Assembly: GCA_024643555.1 (NCBI GenBank)
Contig: JAHEMQ010000001.1
Coordinates: forward strand, 39,383 to 103,382
Length of the DNA stretch: 64,000 nucleotides
Reading direction: 5' to 3'
Source: Crocinitomicaceae bacterium
Lineage (GTDB): Bacteria > Bacteroidota > Bacteroidia > Flavobacteriales_D > Crocinitomicaceae
Shown: one piece after another, positions 1-10,100 of the stretch
How the letters are laid out: the number at the start of each line of letters is the position of its first letter
How positions within the stretch are numbered: the first letter of the stretch is position 1
Program-made: the position numbers and the translations under genes
Notes under the pieces: generated by a model
Database searches by the model: none
What the model saw: only the letters and a program-made list of their open reading frames with translations
What the model was told of the DNA's origin: nothing

Positions 1-754
1 AGTAGAAAGTTCCGACCATAATCGCTTGAAAGATATCATTTCACGAGTGGATAACGGTCGTATTCGTATAAAGTTGTTACCAGATATGTATGCGATTTTG
101 GCTGGGTCAGTCGAAATGACTAACATTTATGGTGCTTTGTTAATTGAGATTATTCCGGATGTTATGCCTTTTTGGCAACAAGCGGTGAAACGATTAATGG
201 ATATTGTTATTTCTGCAATCGCGGTGATTTGTTTGCTGCCATTTTACTTGTTTTCAGCATTGGCTGTTAAGTTGTCCTCTCCTGGACCAATCTTGTTTCT
301 TCAGGAACGTGTGGGAATGAATGGAAAATCATTTCGAATCATCAAGTTTAGAACGATGTACGTAAACTCGGAGCAGCAAGGACCACAATTATCATCGGAA
401 GGTGATCCTAGAATTACACCCATCGGTCGATTTATGCGGAAAACGCGCTTAGATGAATTCCCACAATTTGTGAATGTCCTTCTCGGACAAATGTCCTTGG
501 TTGGTCCACGACCAGAAAGACAATTTTACATCGATCAAATCGTAAAAGTCGAACCGCAATATACTCATTTGACCAAGGTTCGCCCAGGAATAACCTCCTG
601 GGGTCAAGTTAAATTTGGCTATGCGGAAAACGTGGATCAAATGCTGCAACGCATGAAATTTGATTTAATTTACTTGAAAAACAGAAGCCTAGCATTGGAT
701 ATAAAGATCATGTTTTATACCGTCATTATTGTCATCAAAGCAAAAGGGAAATAG
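1..754 (+). CDS. Undecaprenyl-phosphate sugar transferase / exopolysaccharide biosynthesis glycosylphosphotransferase (5' truncated by window edge)
   Basis: Bacterial sugar transferase signature: KRLMDIVISAIAV...SSPGPILFLQERVGMNGKSFRIIKFRTM...DEFPQFVNVLLGQMSLVGPRPE...RPGITSWGQV. The listed start at 26 is a TTG and the frame is probably open further upstream. Confidence 0.93.
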   Translation, partial: VESSDHNRLKDIISRVDNGRIRIKLLPDMYAILAGSVEMTNIYGALLIEIIPDVMPFWQQAVKRLMDIVISAIAVICLLPFYLFSALAVKLSSPGPILFLQERVGMNGKSFRIIKFRTMYVNSEQQGPQLSSEGDPRITPIGRFMRKTRLDEFPQFVNVLLGQMSLVGPRPERQFYIDQIVKVEPQYTHLTKVRPGITSWGQVKFGYAENVDQMLQRMKFDLIYLKNRSLALDIKIMFYTVIIVIKAKGK

Positions 755-793
755 AATTATTTCTTGGATGTTAGGGAATTCAAAAATCCTTCG

Positions 794-801
794 TATCTTT
801 G
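794..801 (+). promoter_or_regulatory. Bacteroidota -7 box TATCTTTG (followed by CACC) upstream of rpsP
   Basis: Matches the TAnnTTTG consensus 52 nt before the rpsP ATG at 854. It lies inside the computed ORF 764..1585, so that ORF's upstream start is not used. Confidence 0.7.
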
Positions 802-853
802 CACCCACAAATTCATTTATAAACGTAGGTTTCGTACCTCAAATTGTAAAATT

Positions 854-1585
854 ATGGCAACAAGAATTAGATTACAAAGACACGGTAAAAAAGGTAAACC
901 ATTTTTTCATTTGGTTGCAGCAGATAGTCGTGCAAAAAGAGATGGTAAATTCATCGAGAAATTAGGAACGTATAATCCAACAGCGAATCCTGCAGTGATT
1001 AACATCAATTTCGAAGCAACTTTGAATTGGGTTCAAACGGGTGCTGAAATGTCGGATACGGCTCGTGCAATCTTATCTTACAAAGGTGTATTGTACAAAA
1101 ATCACTTATTAAACGGAGTGAAAAAAGGTGCTTTAACAGCTGAGCAAGTTGAAGAGAAATTTGCAAAATGGTTAGCGGATAAAGAAGCGAAAGTGGAAAG
1201 TAAAGTTTCTGGATTAGCTAAAAATGCTGAGAAAGAAAAAATTGCTCGTCAACAAGCTGAAGAAGCAGCGAAAATTGCGAAAGCAGCTGAAGTTGCCGCT
1301 AAAAATGCTCCTGTTGTTGAAGAAGTAGCTGAAGAGGCTGCGGAGGAAGTAGCAGCAGAAGAGGCAACAGCAGAAGTTGTTGAAGAAGCGCCAGCAGTAG
1401 AGGAAGCTCCGGTAGCTGAAGCAGTTGTTGAAGAGGCTCCTGTAGTAGAAGAAACTCCAGCAGTAGAAGAAACTCCAGTAGTTGAAGAGGCTCCAGTAGC
1501 AGAGGAAGTTGTAGAAGAAGCTCCAGCAACGGAAGCAACGGAAGAAGCAGCACCTGAGGCTTCAGAAGAGACTGCGGCTGAATAA
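854..1585 (+). CDS. rpsP: 30S ribosomal protein S16 with long Ala/Glu/Val/Pro-rich C-terminal extension
   Basis: MATRIRLQRHGKKGKPFFHLVAADSRAKRDGKFIEKLGTYNP is the S16 core. Start refined from 764 to ATG 854. Confidence 0.97.
   Translation: MATRIRLQRHGKKGKPFFHLVAADSRAKRDGKFIEKLGTYNPTANPAVININFEATLNWVQTGAEMSDTARAILSYKGVLYKNHLLNGVKKGALTAEQVEEKFAKWLADKEAKVESKVSGLAKNAEKEKIARQQAEEAAKIAKAAEVAAKNAPVVEEVAEEAAEEVAAEEATAEVVEEAPAVEEAPVAEAVVEEAPVVEETPAVEETPVVEEAPVAEEVVEEAPATEATEEAAPEASEETAAE
1305..1560 (+). repeat. Low-complexity coding repeat (EEAPVVEE/EETPAVEE-type) in the rpsP tail
   Basis: Reiterated GTTGAAGAGGCTCC / GTAGAAGAAACTCCAGTAG units encoding VEEAPVxEE. Confidence 0.85.
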
Positions 1586-1590
1586 GCTGT

Positions 1591-2118
1591 ATGCAAAAAC
1601 AAGATTGTTTTTATTTAGGAATAATAGCGAAACTTCACGGATTTAAAGGTGAAGTTTCGTTGTTTTTAGACGTTTCTAATCCATCGGATTATGCGACGTT
1701 GGACGCTGTTTTCATCGAGATAGATGGTAGCTTAATTCCTTTTTTTGTTCAAAACTTGAAGATGAAAACGAAAGGATTCGTCGCAGTGAAATTTGAAGGA
1801 ATCGATAGCGAACAAGATGCACAGCGCATATTAAAGAAACCCGTTTATTTACCAGAGGCTTTTTTGCAAGAATTAGATCAGACATCGTTTTACGATCATG
1901 AAATCATTGGGTACACGGTCTTTGATGAAGTGCATGGAAACGTTGGTGTTGTTGAAAATGTCATTGATATGGCTGCAAATCCACTATTGCAATTAAGCAA
2001 AGATGGGGTAGAGGTTCTTATTCCGATTTTCGAAGGACTTGTTCAAAAAGTTCAGCGCAAAAAAAAGGAGCTTTATGTAAAAGCTCCTGAAGGTTTGATC
2101 GATTTGTATCTTTCTTAA
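1591..2118 (+). CDS. rimM: Ribosome maturation factor RimM
   Basis: GIIAKLHGFKGEVSLFLD N-terminus and AANPLLQLSKDGVEVLIPIF PRC-barrel motif; immediately downstream of rpsP. Confidence 0.96.
   Translation: MQKQDCFYLGIIAKLHGFKGEVSLFLDVSNPSDYATLDAVFIEIDGSLIPFFVQNLKMKTKGFVAVKFEGIDSEQDAQRILKKPVYLPEAFLQELDQTSFYDHEIIGYTVFDEVHGNVGVVENVIDMAANPLLQLSKDGVEVLIPIFEGLVQKVQRKKKELYVKAPEGLIDLYLS
2059..2087 (-). terminator. Intrinsic terminator on minus strand, embedded in the 3' coding region of rimM, serving the convergent GH3 gene
   Basis: Minus strand reads GGAGCTTT-TACAT-AAAGCTCC-TTTTTTTT: perfect 8-bp stem, 5-nt loop, 8-T tract, about 28 nt past the GH3 stop. Confidence 0.8.
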
Positions 2119-3260
2119 TTGGCTTTTAATAAGCCCATCGCAATTTTCATTCGAAGTACTTTCTTAGCCGATTCATCCACACGTTTCTTGAATTCTTTGT
2201 CCGTGCGGTATGCAGCTAATATCTCAGCATGCGCTTTCTTCGCGTCTAGTGGCATCAGTACGATGTCACATCCTGCATGAATGGCTTTGTAAGCCGCTTG
2301 CGGGACATTTACCACACCTCCCATGTTCATGGCATCCGTTACAATTAATCCTTTGAATCCTAGGCTATCTTTTAATAAGTTCGTTACAATTTTTTCTGAA
2401 CAGGTGGAAGGCAATCCTTTAGTGTCGTATTTGGCATTGTTTTGCACCGCAATATGTGCCACCATGATGGATAGAACGCCATTGGCAATCAAGGTTGGAT
2501 AGTTGCATATCTCTTTCATTTCACCATCAATTACTTGAAGTGCTTTGTGTGTATCCCCGGTTACTAATCCATGTCCTGGGAAATGTTTGGCCGTTGCGAT
2601 GATGTTATTTTTTTGAGTTTCTTGAATGAAGGCATCCGACCATGGAATGATATTCGCCGGAACAGCACCAAAACTTCTGAATCCAACTGTCGTGTTCGGT
2701 GACATGTCAACAACAGGTGAAAAGTTGTAATTGATTCCAATGGCATTTAAATCAGCAGAAATCGTTTTGGCACATGCAATGACTTCATCCACATTTTTTA
2801 ACTCATTTGCCTTTTTTACTGGCGTTGAACCCGTGATTTTTCGATTCACTAAACTTGGCTCAGCATCAGCGCTATATAAAAAGGGTAAATTTCCAAATTT
2901 GGAATTATTAGTTTCAAAGTCCTTGATCCAACTGGAAAATTCTTCTTTTGTTCCGTTTAACATTAGGACACCTCCGATGACCCGATCTTTGATGTGTTGA
3001 TCAATCGTCGCTTTGGTTTGACCTAAGCGTCCAACCGCTGGCATGATCAACTGAGCGACAATCGCTGTGTCATCCATTTGTTTGAAAATGCGTTCCACTT
3101 CTTTGTCCAAGTCTTTGTTATCCTTAAGAAAATCAGACAATTGAAAGGTGATTTCGCTTTTTGGCTGTACAACTTTCACTTGTTTGGTCGACTCATTTGA
3201 TTGGGCACAACCTTGAAACAGAAGTCCAGCTAGAAATAAAGGGGTGATTAATTTTTTCAT
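2115..3260 (-). CDS. Glycoside hydrolase family 3 N-terminal domain protein (beta-N-acetylhexosaminidase/NagZ-like), lipoprotein
   Basis: Lipobox LLFQGCAQ; NFSPVVDM, AKHFPGHG and VTDAMNMGGV motifs typical of NagZ-type GH3. Confidence 0.9.
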   Translation of the reverse strand: MKKLITPLFLAGLLFQGCAQSNESTKQVKVVQPKSEITFQLSDFLKDNKDLDKEVERIFKQMDDTAIVAQLIMPAVGRLGQTKATIDQHIKDRVIGGVLMLNGTKEEFSSWIKDFETNNSKFGNLPFLYSADAEPSLVNRKITGSTPVKKANELKNVDEVIACAKTISADLNAIGINYNFSPVVDMSPNTTVGFRSFGAVPANIIPWSDAFIQETQKNNIIATAKHFPGHGLVTGDTHKALQVIDGEMKEICNYPTLIANGVLSIMVAHIAVQNNAKYDTKGLPSTCSEKIVTNLLKDSLGFKGLIVTDAMNMGGVVNVPQAAYKAIHAGCDIVLMPLDAKKAHAEILAAYRTDKEFKKRVDESAKKVLRMKIAMGLLKAN

Positions 3261-3278
3261 ACGTATGTTCTATGTTTA

Positions 3279-3312
3279 CAAAGATATTCAATCAGTTCCT
3301 TCTTGATTTCAA
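3279..3312 (-). promoter_or_regulatory. Bacteroidota promoter: -7 TATCTTTG (3279-3286) and -33 TTG (3310-3312) for the GH3 gene
   Basis: Plus strand CAAAGATA is the complement of TATCTTTG; CAA at 23-nt spacing. Confidence 0.65.
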
Positions 3313-3463
3313 AATCGAATCAAGAAATAACCAAGCACTTGTCAATAACTATGCCTGAAATAATAAGGGATTTAGGGATGTCTCGGAATTTCAGTTAACT
3401 TTATCTTAACATGCGCAATTTCTTCAAAAAAAAAACATCCTAAATGACAAGAATTATATTGAT

Positions 3464-5725
3464 ATGAAAAAGTACCTAAGCATTTTAGCACTTCTTGTTT
3501 CACTGCATGGAAAAGCACAAGTTCAAAATTTTTATGATCGAGCAAACATTCAGACTATCGAAGTGTTTTTTAGTTTCTCGGATTGGGATGTACAATTAGA
3601 TGCTGCGGTCGCGACGGATACGTATCTCATTGCGGATTCGGTGCGAATCAATGGTGTTAAGTTTGATAGTTGTGGGGTGAAATATAAGGGAAACAGTTCG
3701 TATAATCCAACCAATCAAAAGAATCCACTCCATATTGAGCTAGATCAAATAAAAGGGAATCAAGACTACCAAGGATACACAGATATCAAATTGCAAAATG
3801 GCTACAAAGATCCTTCTATGATTCGAGAAGTTTTATCCTACGCTGTTCTTGAGCAGTATATGGATTGTCCCAAAGCTAATTTTGCCAATGTTTATGTGAA
3901 CGGAACGTATCGAGGAATATACTCAAGTGCAGAAAGCATCAACAATACTTTTAACGCGAATCATTATCATCAAAGTGGTGATACCTATTTTAAGTGCAAT
4001 CCAATCGGTGGAGCAGGACCAGGTAGTTCTGTGAGTCCAGATTTGAAATTCATTAGCATGGACAGTAGTGCCTATGCAAATGGATATGAATTAAGGTCTA
4101 CTTATGGATGGAATCGCTTGGTGGATTTAATCAACACCCTTAATAATGATTTTACGAATATTGAGTCGAAATTAGACATTGACCGTGCGATTTGGATGTT
4201 GGCCTATAATAACGTGTTGGTAAACTTAGATTCTTACAGCGGTGCGTTTCGTCAAAATTATTATTTAACCTGGGATAATAATTTCCGTTTTGTTCCCACG
4301 GTTTGGGATTTGAATATGAGTTTTGGCGGATTCCCCGGCGGAACGGGTTCTGGAACCTTAACACCTAGCACCCTCGATCCAATGTCGAATAGCACATCGG
4401 CAATTCATCCATTAATCGTTAAAATTCTCGGTAATCCGATGTATAAACGCATGTATATGGCGCACGTGCGTACAATGGTGCAAGAAATGTTTGCCAATGA
4501 TTTTTACTTAACCATAGCGAACCAATTAAGAACTACAATTGATGCAACGGTCAATTTGGATCCTTACAAATTTTACACGTATGCTCAATTTCAAAATAGT
4601 TTAACAACTGCTGTAACTGGTACCGGTGGACCTGGAGGCGGTGCGAGTATTCCTGGGATTCAAGCATTGATGAGTGCACGTGTTTCTTATTTTAATTCCA
4701 ACGCCAATTATCTTTTGGTTGCGCCAACAATTGACAGTTATTCTTCATCGGTGACTTCTCCAAATTACAATCAAACGATTACAATAAATGCCACATGTTC
4801 CAATGAATCAACGGTATATTTGGGATATCGTACCAATCATACCCTGAAGTTTAATCGCGTTCAAATGTTCGATGATGGCAATCATAACGATGGAGCCCCA
4901 GGTGATCACGTTTACGGTGTAGATGCACTGGTCAATGGCGCCGTATTTGAGTATTATATTTATGTTGAAAATGCAAATGCTGGATTGTTTAGTCCACTAC
5001 GTGCTGAACATGAATTTCACACTTTGACTGTACTTATTCCTTTTCCAACTGTAGGTTCTGTATTGGTAAATGAAGTCGTGGCTTCAAATGGAACATCAGC
5101 GTTGGATCAAAATGGTGAAAATGACGATTGGATTGAGTTGTACAATACGACTTCAAGTCCTATTGACCTAGCAGGAATGTACCTAAGCGACGACGCGTTA
5201 AACCTTACGAAATGGTCATTTCCAGTTCCAACGATACTTCCAGCAAATGGATTCTTGATAGTTTGGGCAGATAATGATCTTTTCCAAAGTGGCTTGCATG
5301 CCGGATTTAAATTAAATTCCTCGGGGGAAAGTGTTCTTTTATCAAATGGAACAACCATTTATGACCAAGTGAATTTTGGTGTTCAGACGACGGATGTGGC
5401 CTATTCGCGATGTCCGGATGGAGGCGCAACATTTGCCTATGTAACTCCTACCTTTTTTGCGTCAAATAACTGCAATGCCTCGGTAGAATTTACGAATTTC
5501 GAGGTGAGTGTATTTCCAAATCCATTTGATCAGCAAGTGACAATTGAAATGGATGAACAGCTACCAACTACCATTCGCATAACTGATATCAATGGAAAAG
5601 TTCTACTTGAAGAATCGATTACGAGTCCTGAATGGATTATTCATACGGCCAACTGGTCAAACGGCATGTACATCCTTTCACTGCAAAACGAACGAGGTTT
5701 GATGTCAATGAAATTGGTGAAATAA
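3464..5725 (+). CDS. CotH kinase family protein with lamin-tail (LTD) domain and T9SS type-A C-terminal sorting domain
   Basis: CotH-like segments (VKYKGNSSYN, YRGIYSSAESIN, WDLNMSFGG); LTD-like VLVNEVVASN...NDDWIELYNTTSSPIDLAGMYLSDD; C-terminus VFPNPFDQQVTIEM...NGMYILSLQNERGLMSMKLVK. Confidence 0.88.
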   Translation: MKKYLSILALLVSLHGKAQVQNFYDRANIQTIEVFFSFSDWDVQLDAAVATDTYLIADSVRINGVKFDSCGVKYKGNSSYNPTNQKNPLHIELDQIKGNQDYQGYTDIKLQNGYKDPSMIREVLSYAVLEQYMDCPKANFANVYVNGTYRGIYSSAESINNTFNANHYHQSGDTYFKCNPIGGAGPGSSVSPDLKFISMDSSAYANGYELRSTYGWNRLVDLINTLNNDFTNIESKLDIDRAIWMLAYNNVLVNLDSYSGAFRQNYYLTWDNNFRFVPTVWDLNMSFGGFPGGTGSGTLTPSTLDPMSNSTSAIHPLIVKILGNPMYKRMYMAHVRTMVQEMFANDFYLTIANQLRTTIDATVNLDPYKFYTYAQFQNSLTTAVTGTGGPGGGASIPGIQALMSARVSYFNSNANYLLVAPTIDSYSSSVTSPNYNQTITINATCSNESTVYLGYRTNHTLKFNRVQMFDDGNHNDGAPGDHVYGVDALVNGAVFEYYIYVENANAGLFSPLRAEHEFHTLTVLIPFPTVGSVLVNEVVASNGTSALDQNGENDDWIELYNTTSSPIDLAGMYLSDDALNLTKWSFPVPTILPANGFLIVWADNDLFQSGLHAGFKLNSSGESVLLSNGTTIYDQVNFGVQTTDVAYSRCPDGGATFAYVTPTFFASNNCNASVEFTNFEVSVFPNPFDQQVTIEMDEQLPTTIRITDINGKVLLEESITSPEWIIHTANWSNGMYILSLQNERGLMSMKLVK

Positions 5726-5736
5726 AACGATGAAAC

Positions 5737-5776
5737 AAAAAAAAGTCCCTGACATTATTGTCAGGGACTTTTTTTT
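5737..5776. terminator. Bidirectional intrinsic terminator
   Basis: AAAAAAAAGTCCCTGACA-TTAT-TGTCAGGGACTTTTTTTT, perfect inverted repeat between convergent genes. Confidence 0.93.
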
Positions 5777-5791
5777 GTAATCGAATCTTGT

Positions 5792-6127
5792 TTAGTGATT
5801 GCGTTGTTCGCTTGCGGCTTTCTCTAATTTAGCGAATTGTTCTGCCGTTAAAATATTTTTCAACATGGCAATTCTTGCCTCTTCGTTTGACTTGATGATG
5901 GCCTTCTTTTGGTCTTCTGAATAATTGGACATCATAATACCTTGATTTTTTTGAGCGACACCTAAATGAATCGTGTACACTTGTTCTTGTTGCGCAGTTG
6001 TCAATTTCAACATGGTCGTTTGACTTTGTGTCAATGCCTGTGCTTGTTGTTCTGGTGTTTGCACTTGTTGAGCAAAAGATGTCAATCCGAGTAAGAAAGA
6101 AAATCCTAAAATTTTAATTGCTTTCAT
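5792..6127 (-). CDS. Small secreted/periplasmic protein, Spy/CpxP-like helical (hypothetical)
   Basis: Signal peptide MKAIKILGFSFLLGLTSFAQ; Gln-rich LTxAQxxxVYxI...ILTAEQFAKLEK, typical of small Bacteroidota DUF4890-like proteins. Confidence 0.65.
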   Translation of the reverse strand: MKAIKILGFSFLLGLTSFAQQVQTPEQQAQALTQSQTTMLKLTTAQQEQVYTIHLGVAQKNQGIMMSNYSEDQKKAIIKSNEEARIAMLKNILTAEQFAKLEKAASEQRNH

Positions 6128-6261
6128 GTGTTATGGTTTATTTTAATTAATTCTACTTTATTAAACGAAGTTAAGGAAAAAAGAACAAGTTCATCATTCT
6201 TTATTCTTTCGAAGAGACTAAAACTGAATTTATTCCGTTAATTTCGTTTTAAAATTCACTT

Positions 6262-7146
6262 TTGAAACTTCTAGCTTCGCGACATATAGACAAACGAAAA
6301 TGGGATCAAATGGTTGCTTCGGATGCACATTTAGATTTTTTTTCTTTATCCTGGGTGTGGGATATCCTGCATCCGAATTGGGAAATGTTGTGCGACGATG
6401 AAGGGAATTATTTAGGTATTCTTCCGAAGGGATCTAAGTTTGGATTATCCTATCGATTGCAGCCATTTTTTATTCGATCCTTGAATTTCAAAACTTCTGC
6501 TTCAGTTTCCCTGTCGGAAATAAACTCATTTATTTCTGGTTCGGCGTCTTATGTGCATGTGAATTTGCCTTTGGATACTGAAGTTCATTCAATGCGTATG
6601 GGGCAATTTCAACAATTGGATTTAAGTCCTAATTTGCTAGAAATTCGAAACGCCTTTTCCACAAATTCGAAGCGGATTTTGAAAAAAATCCCACCAAGCT
6701 TTGAATTAGAGGGAATGGATTCATCTAGAGATTTCGTTTCATTTTTCAAGCATCAAAAAGGGGAGGAGTTGAAAGGATTTTCAAGCAAGGTTTGGTCTCG
6801 ACTTTTGGATTTGTTAGAGCAAACTCAACAGCATGAACTCCTTTCCATATATTCTGTAAAAGAAAAGAACGAGGTCATTGCTGCTGGTGCCTTCATTTCG
6901 TTCAAAGGTACTTGCTTCTTTTTGAAGGGAACTGCTGCGCCTGAAGCGAAGAAACAAGGCGCCATGTATTTCTTGTTGGATGAAGTGATTGCAAAGATTG
7001 AAAGCACACATCACAACTTAGATTTCGTTGGATCAAATAATGAGGCAATTGCGCAGTTTTACCGAAAATTCGGAGCTATCGACATGCCATATGGGATACT
7101 AAAGCAGAATAACCTTCCCGCTATGCTACGTTTGCTCAAGTCTTAA
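6262..7146 (+). CDS. GNAT/FemAB-like acyltransferase (hypothetical)
   Basis: C-terminal GNAT-like fold sequence VIAAGAFISFKGTCFFLKGTAAPEAKKQGAMYFLLDEVI...LDFVGSNNEAIAQFYRKFGA; TTG start. Confidence 0.6.
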   Translation: MKLLASRHIDKRKWDQMVASDAHLDFFSLSWVWDILHPNWEMLCDDEGNYLGILPKGSKFGLSYRLQPFFIRSLNFKTSASVSLSEINSFISGSASYVHVNLPLDTEVHSMRMGQFQQLDLSPNLLEIRNAFSTNSKRILKKIPPSFELEGMDSSRDFVSFFKHQKGEELKGFSSKVWSRLLDLLEQTQQHELLSIYSVKEKNEVIAAGAFISFKGTCFFLKGTAAPEAKKQGAMYFLLDEVIAKIESTHHNLDFVGSNNEAIAQFYRKFGAIDMPYGILKQNNLPAMLRLLKS

Positions 7147-10100
7147 TGGAAGATTAGCTCATCTATAAACATCCATGTTGGATTTCCAGCACCTAAATGC
7201 CAGCTCGGACAATTTCCGGGATTCACAATGGTATATCGAATACTTTTGATTTTGCGAATTTTGTCGGTTTCGATGATTTGAGTGAAAGTAGTGTTAAAAG
7301 GATTTTTATCGTTCTGTGTTGCTTCTGGAATTGAAATAATCTGTGGATTTTGGTAAATGATTCCATCGTATGAAACCTCAAATCGAATTTCCTTCGGAAG
7401 GAATATCCAAGCTTTTTGGTCACGAATGCAAGATGCCCCAAATTCATGAATGGCCATCGGTTCTTTAAAGGTTACAGTTGCGACAATGTCTTTCCCGTAA
7501 TAACCTTGATAATCACCCGTTCTGAATTCACCGCCTCCGAAAAGTCCATCAATCAGAGCATTTTCGCCAGAAGCAGCATATTGATTGGAGTATTTAGTTT
7601 CAAGTGTTAAACTCACATTCGGATTTTTTCGAATGAATTGACTGGAAACGATAGCGCTTTCAGATTTGATTCCATTAGCATTCGTCCTAAATAGTTGAAG
7701 ATCGATGTTTGTTGTCTCTTTGATTTTAATCGGTTGAGCATAACTGTTCCATGGACCTTTATTCAAACGGTATTTCAATTCATAAGAATCCGACGGTGTT
7801 AGAACCACATGTCCTAATTCAAGGTACAACTCTTGATCAAAGATGCGTTGTTCTGTTTTTACGAATGGTGCCGGCACAACTTCCGAAGGGATTTCCGTTT
7901 GATAGAATTGTTCATAATTGGATTTGGAAGGTTTTTTATCCGTCATGTCAAATTCTAATTTTCCACCTAGCATTAAAGTTTTGTGGTCAATTTGAAAGTC
8001 TGGAATGATTTTCCCATTCCATTTTACTGAAGCTACGTAACAATTGGCAGCACTTTGATTGTTGCAGATGATCTCAATCTTTGTATGCGTTGCGTTGTCT
8101 ACATTTATCGTGGCTTTGCTGAAAAGTGGTCTACCAATTTGATACATGGTATTTCCTGGTGCAATGGGATAAAGTCCAAGCGAACTTAAGACATACCACG
8201 CACTCATTTGTCCACAGTCCTCATTTCCAGAAAGTCCATCTGGTTTTGCATGGTACATTTCTTTCAAAATACGATCCACGTAAAACTGTGTTTTGTATGG
8301 CGCATTGGTAAAGTTGTACAAATAAGCCATGTGATGCGATGGTTCGTTTCCATGTGCATATTGTCCGATTAAACCGGTAATGTCCGCTTGTTCACGTCCA
8401 GATAATTTCATTTCAGTGGTAAACAAGCGATCCAGCCATGCTTCCAAGGAGTCGCGTCCGCCCAATAAATTTGTTAAGACCTCTATTTCATGCGGAGCGT
8501 ACAAGGAGTATTGCCAGCTATTGGCTTCGGTATAATTGAAATTCACTTCCGAAGGGTCGAAAGGTCCATACCATTGAGCGCCACGACGAGCGCGCATGAA
8601 TTTGGTATTTGGATCAAAAAGATTTACGAAGGAAAAACTACGATTTCGGTAGGTTTTGGCTAATTCTTCATTTCCCATTTTAGTTGCCATTTCAGCAATG
8701 CAAAAGTCATCGTAAGCGTATTCTAAGGTTTTGGAAACGGATTCAGGTTCATCACTTGAACTCAAATATCCATTTTTTGCATAAGTCTGTTTTCCAAGTT
8801 CGTTGATGTTTGCTGTGAAATGCATGTCGTTCAGCGCTTTTTTTGCGTCGTATCCCATTCCTGCGGTTGAATTTTTTCCATCTAAACCTTTCATGAAGGC
8901 ATCTGAAATCACACTGACACTATGATAGCCAATCATACATTCCGTTTCGCATGCGGCCAATTCCCAAACAGGAAGATCTCCACCTTCATCGAATTGTCGT
9001 AAAAATGTTCGGATGAACTGTGTTGTTCGTTCTTGTTGAATCAAGGTAAACAATGGATGATTTCCTCGGTACGTATCCCAAAGTGAGAAAACAGTATATT
9101 GGTTGTCTTTAAATAATTGATGAATTTTTTGATCTCTTCCTCGGTAGCGTCCGTCTAAGTCACTCATCAGGTTTGGTGCTACCATAGAATGGTATAAACT
9201 CGTGTAAAAAATAATCGCATCCTCAAAATTCAAGGACTCAATTTTTATTTTACTGAGTTCATTGTTCCATTTCTCGACGTTTCGCGAATAGACTTGCATG
9301 AAGTCAAAGCGAGGGATTTCGAGTTGTAAGTTATGTGCCGCACCTTTTTGATCGACATGTGACATTCCTACTTTGACAAAGAGGACTTTTGTGTCATTTG
9401 GAAATTCGAGTAAAAGTTTATGTGTCCCAGCAATTTTCACTGGTTTTGCTGAAGTAAAGGGAACGGATGTTTCTAGGTGGAAATAAAAATGCTGTTCATT
9501 AGCCCATGCTTCTGAAATTCGTTTTCCTGCAATAGTCGAGTCGTTTAGAATTTCGAAACCTGCATCTAAAACTTTGTCACGGTAATCTAAATCCAACAAG
9601 ATGAATTTTTTCCCTTTTTTATTTTGAAAGGTGTATTCATGAATTCCGGATCGATCGCTGCATGTTAAACGAACTTTGATGTCCTCATCTTTTAGGTACA
9701 CCTCATAGTATCCGGCACGTGCTTTTTCCTCGTTATGTGAAAAACGGGATCCGTAGCCATTTTTGGGGTCAATGTACTTCCCTTGTAACTTTGCTTTTTT
9801 TCCAGATTGTGGGACAATCAACAAGTCTCCATAATCGGGCACTCCGGTACCACTTAAATGCGTGTGACTAAAACCATAAATGATGGAATCGGAATAATGG
9901 TATCCACCACAGCCATCCCAACCATCGTAACGTGTGTCAGGACTCAATTGCATCATTCCAAATGGCGTTGTAACTCCAGGAAAGGTATGACCATGTCCGC
10001 CTGTTCCAATCGTCGGCATCACGTACACATACGGATTAAAGGTGTCGGCTGGTTTTCCAATGATTTTTTGCGCTCGATCACTCGCCTCCATTACCTTGTT

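Noticed and set aside
729-965. ORF 729..965 +
   Set aside because: Overlaps the rpsP promoter and coding start in another frame; no recognisable protein features.
1249-1602. Antisense ORFs 1249..1602 and 1299..1553 (Ser/Ala- and Leu-rich)
   Set aside because: Mirror images of the rpsP repeat tail; low complexity arises from reading the GAA/GCT/GTA repeat on the other strand.
854-2118. Loss of trmD/rplS from the rpsP-rimM operon as an anomaly
   Set aside because: As far as I know, rpsP-rimM without trmD-rplS is common in Bacteroidota, so not unusual here.
7165-7190. ATCCA-TGT-TGGAT hairpin downstream of the GNAT stop as a hidden terminator inside GH92
   Set aside because: Only a 5-bp stem followed by TTCC; too weak to claim.
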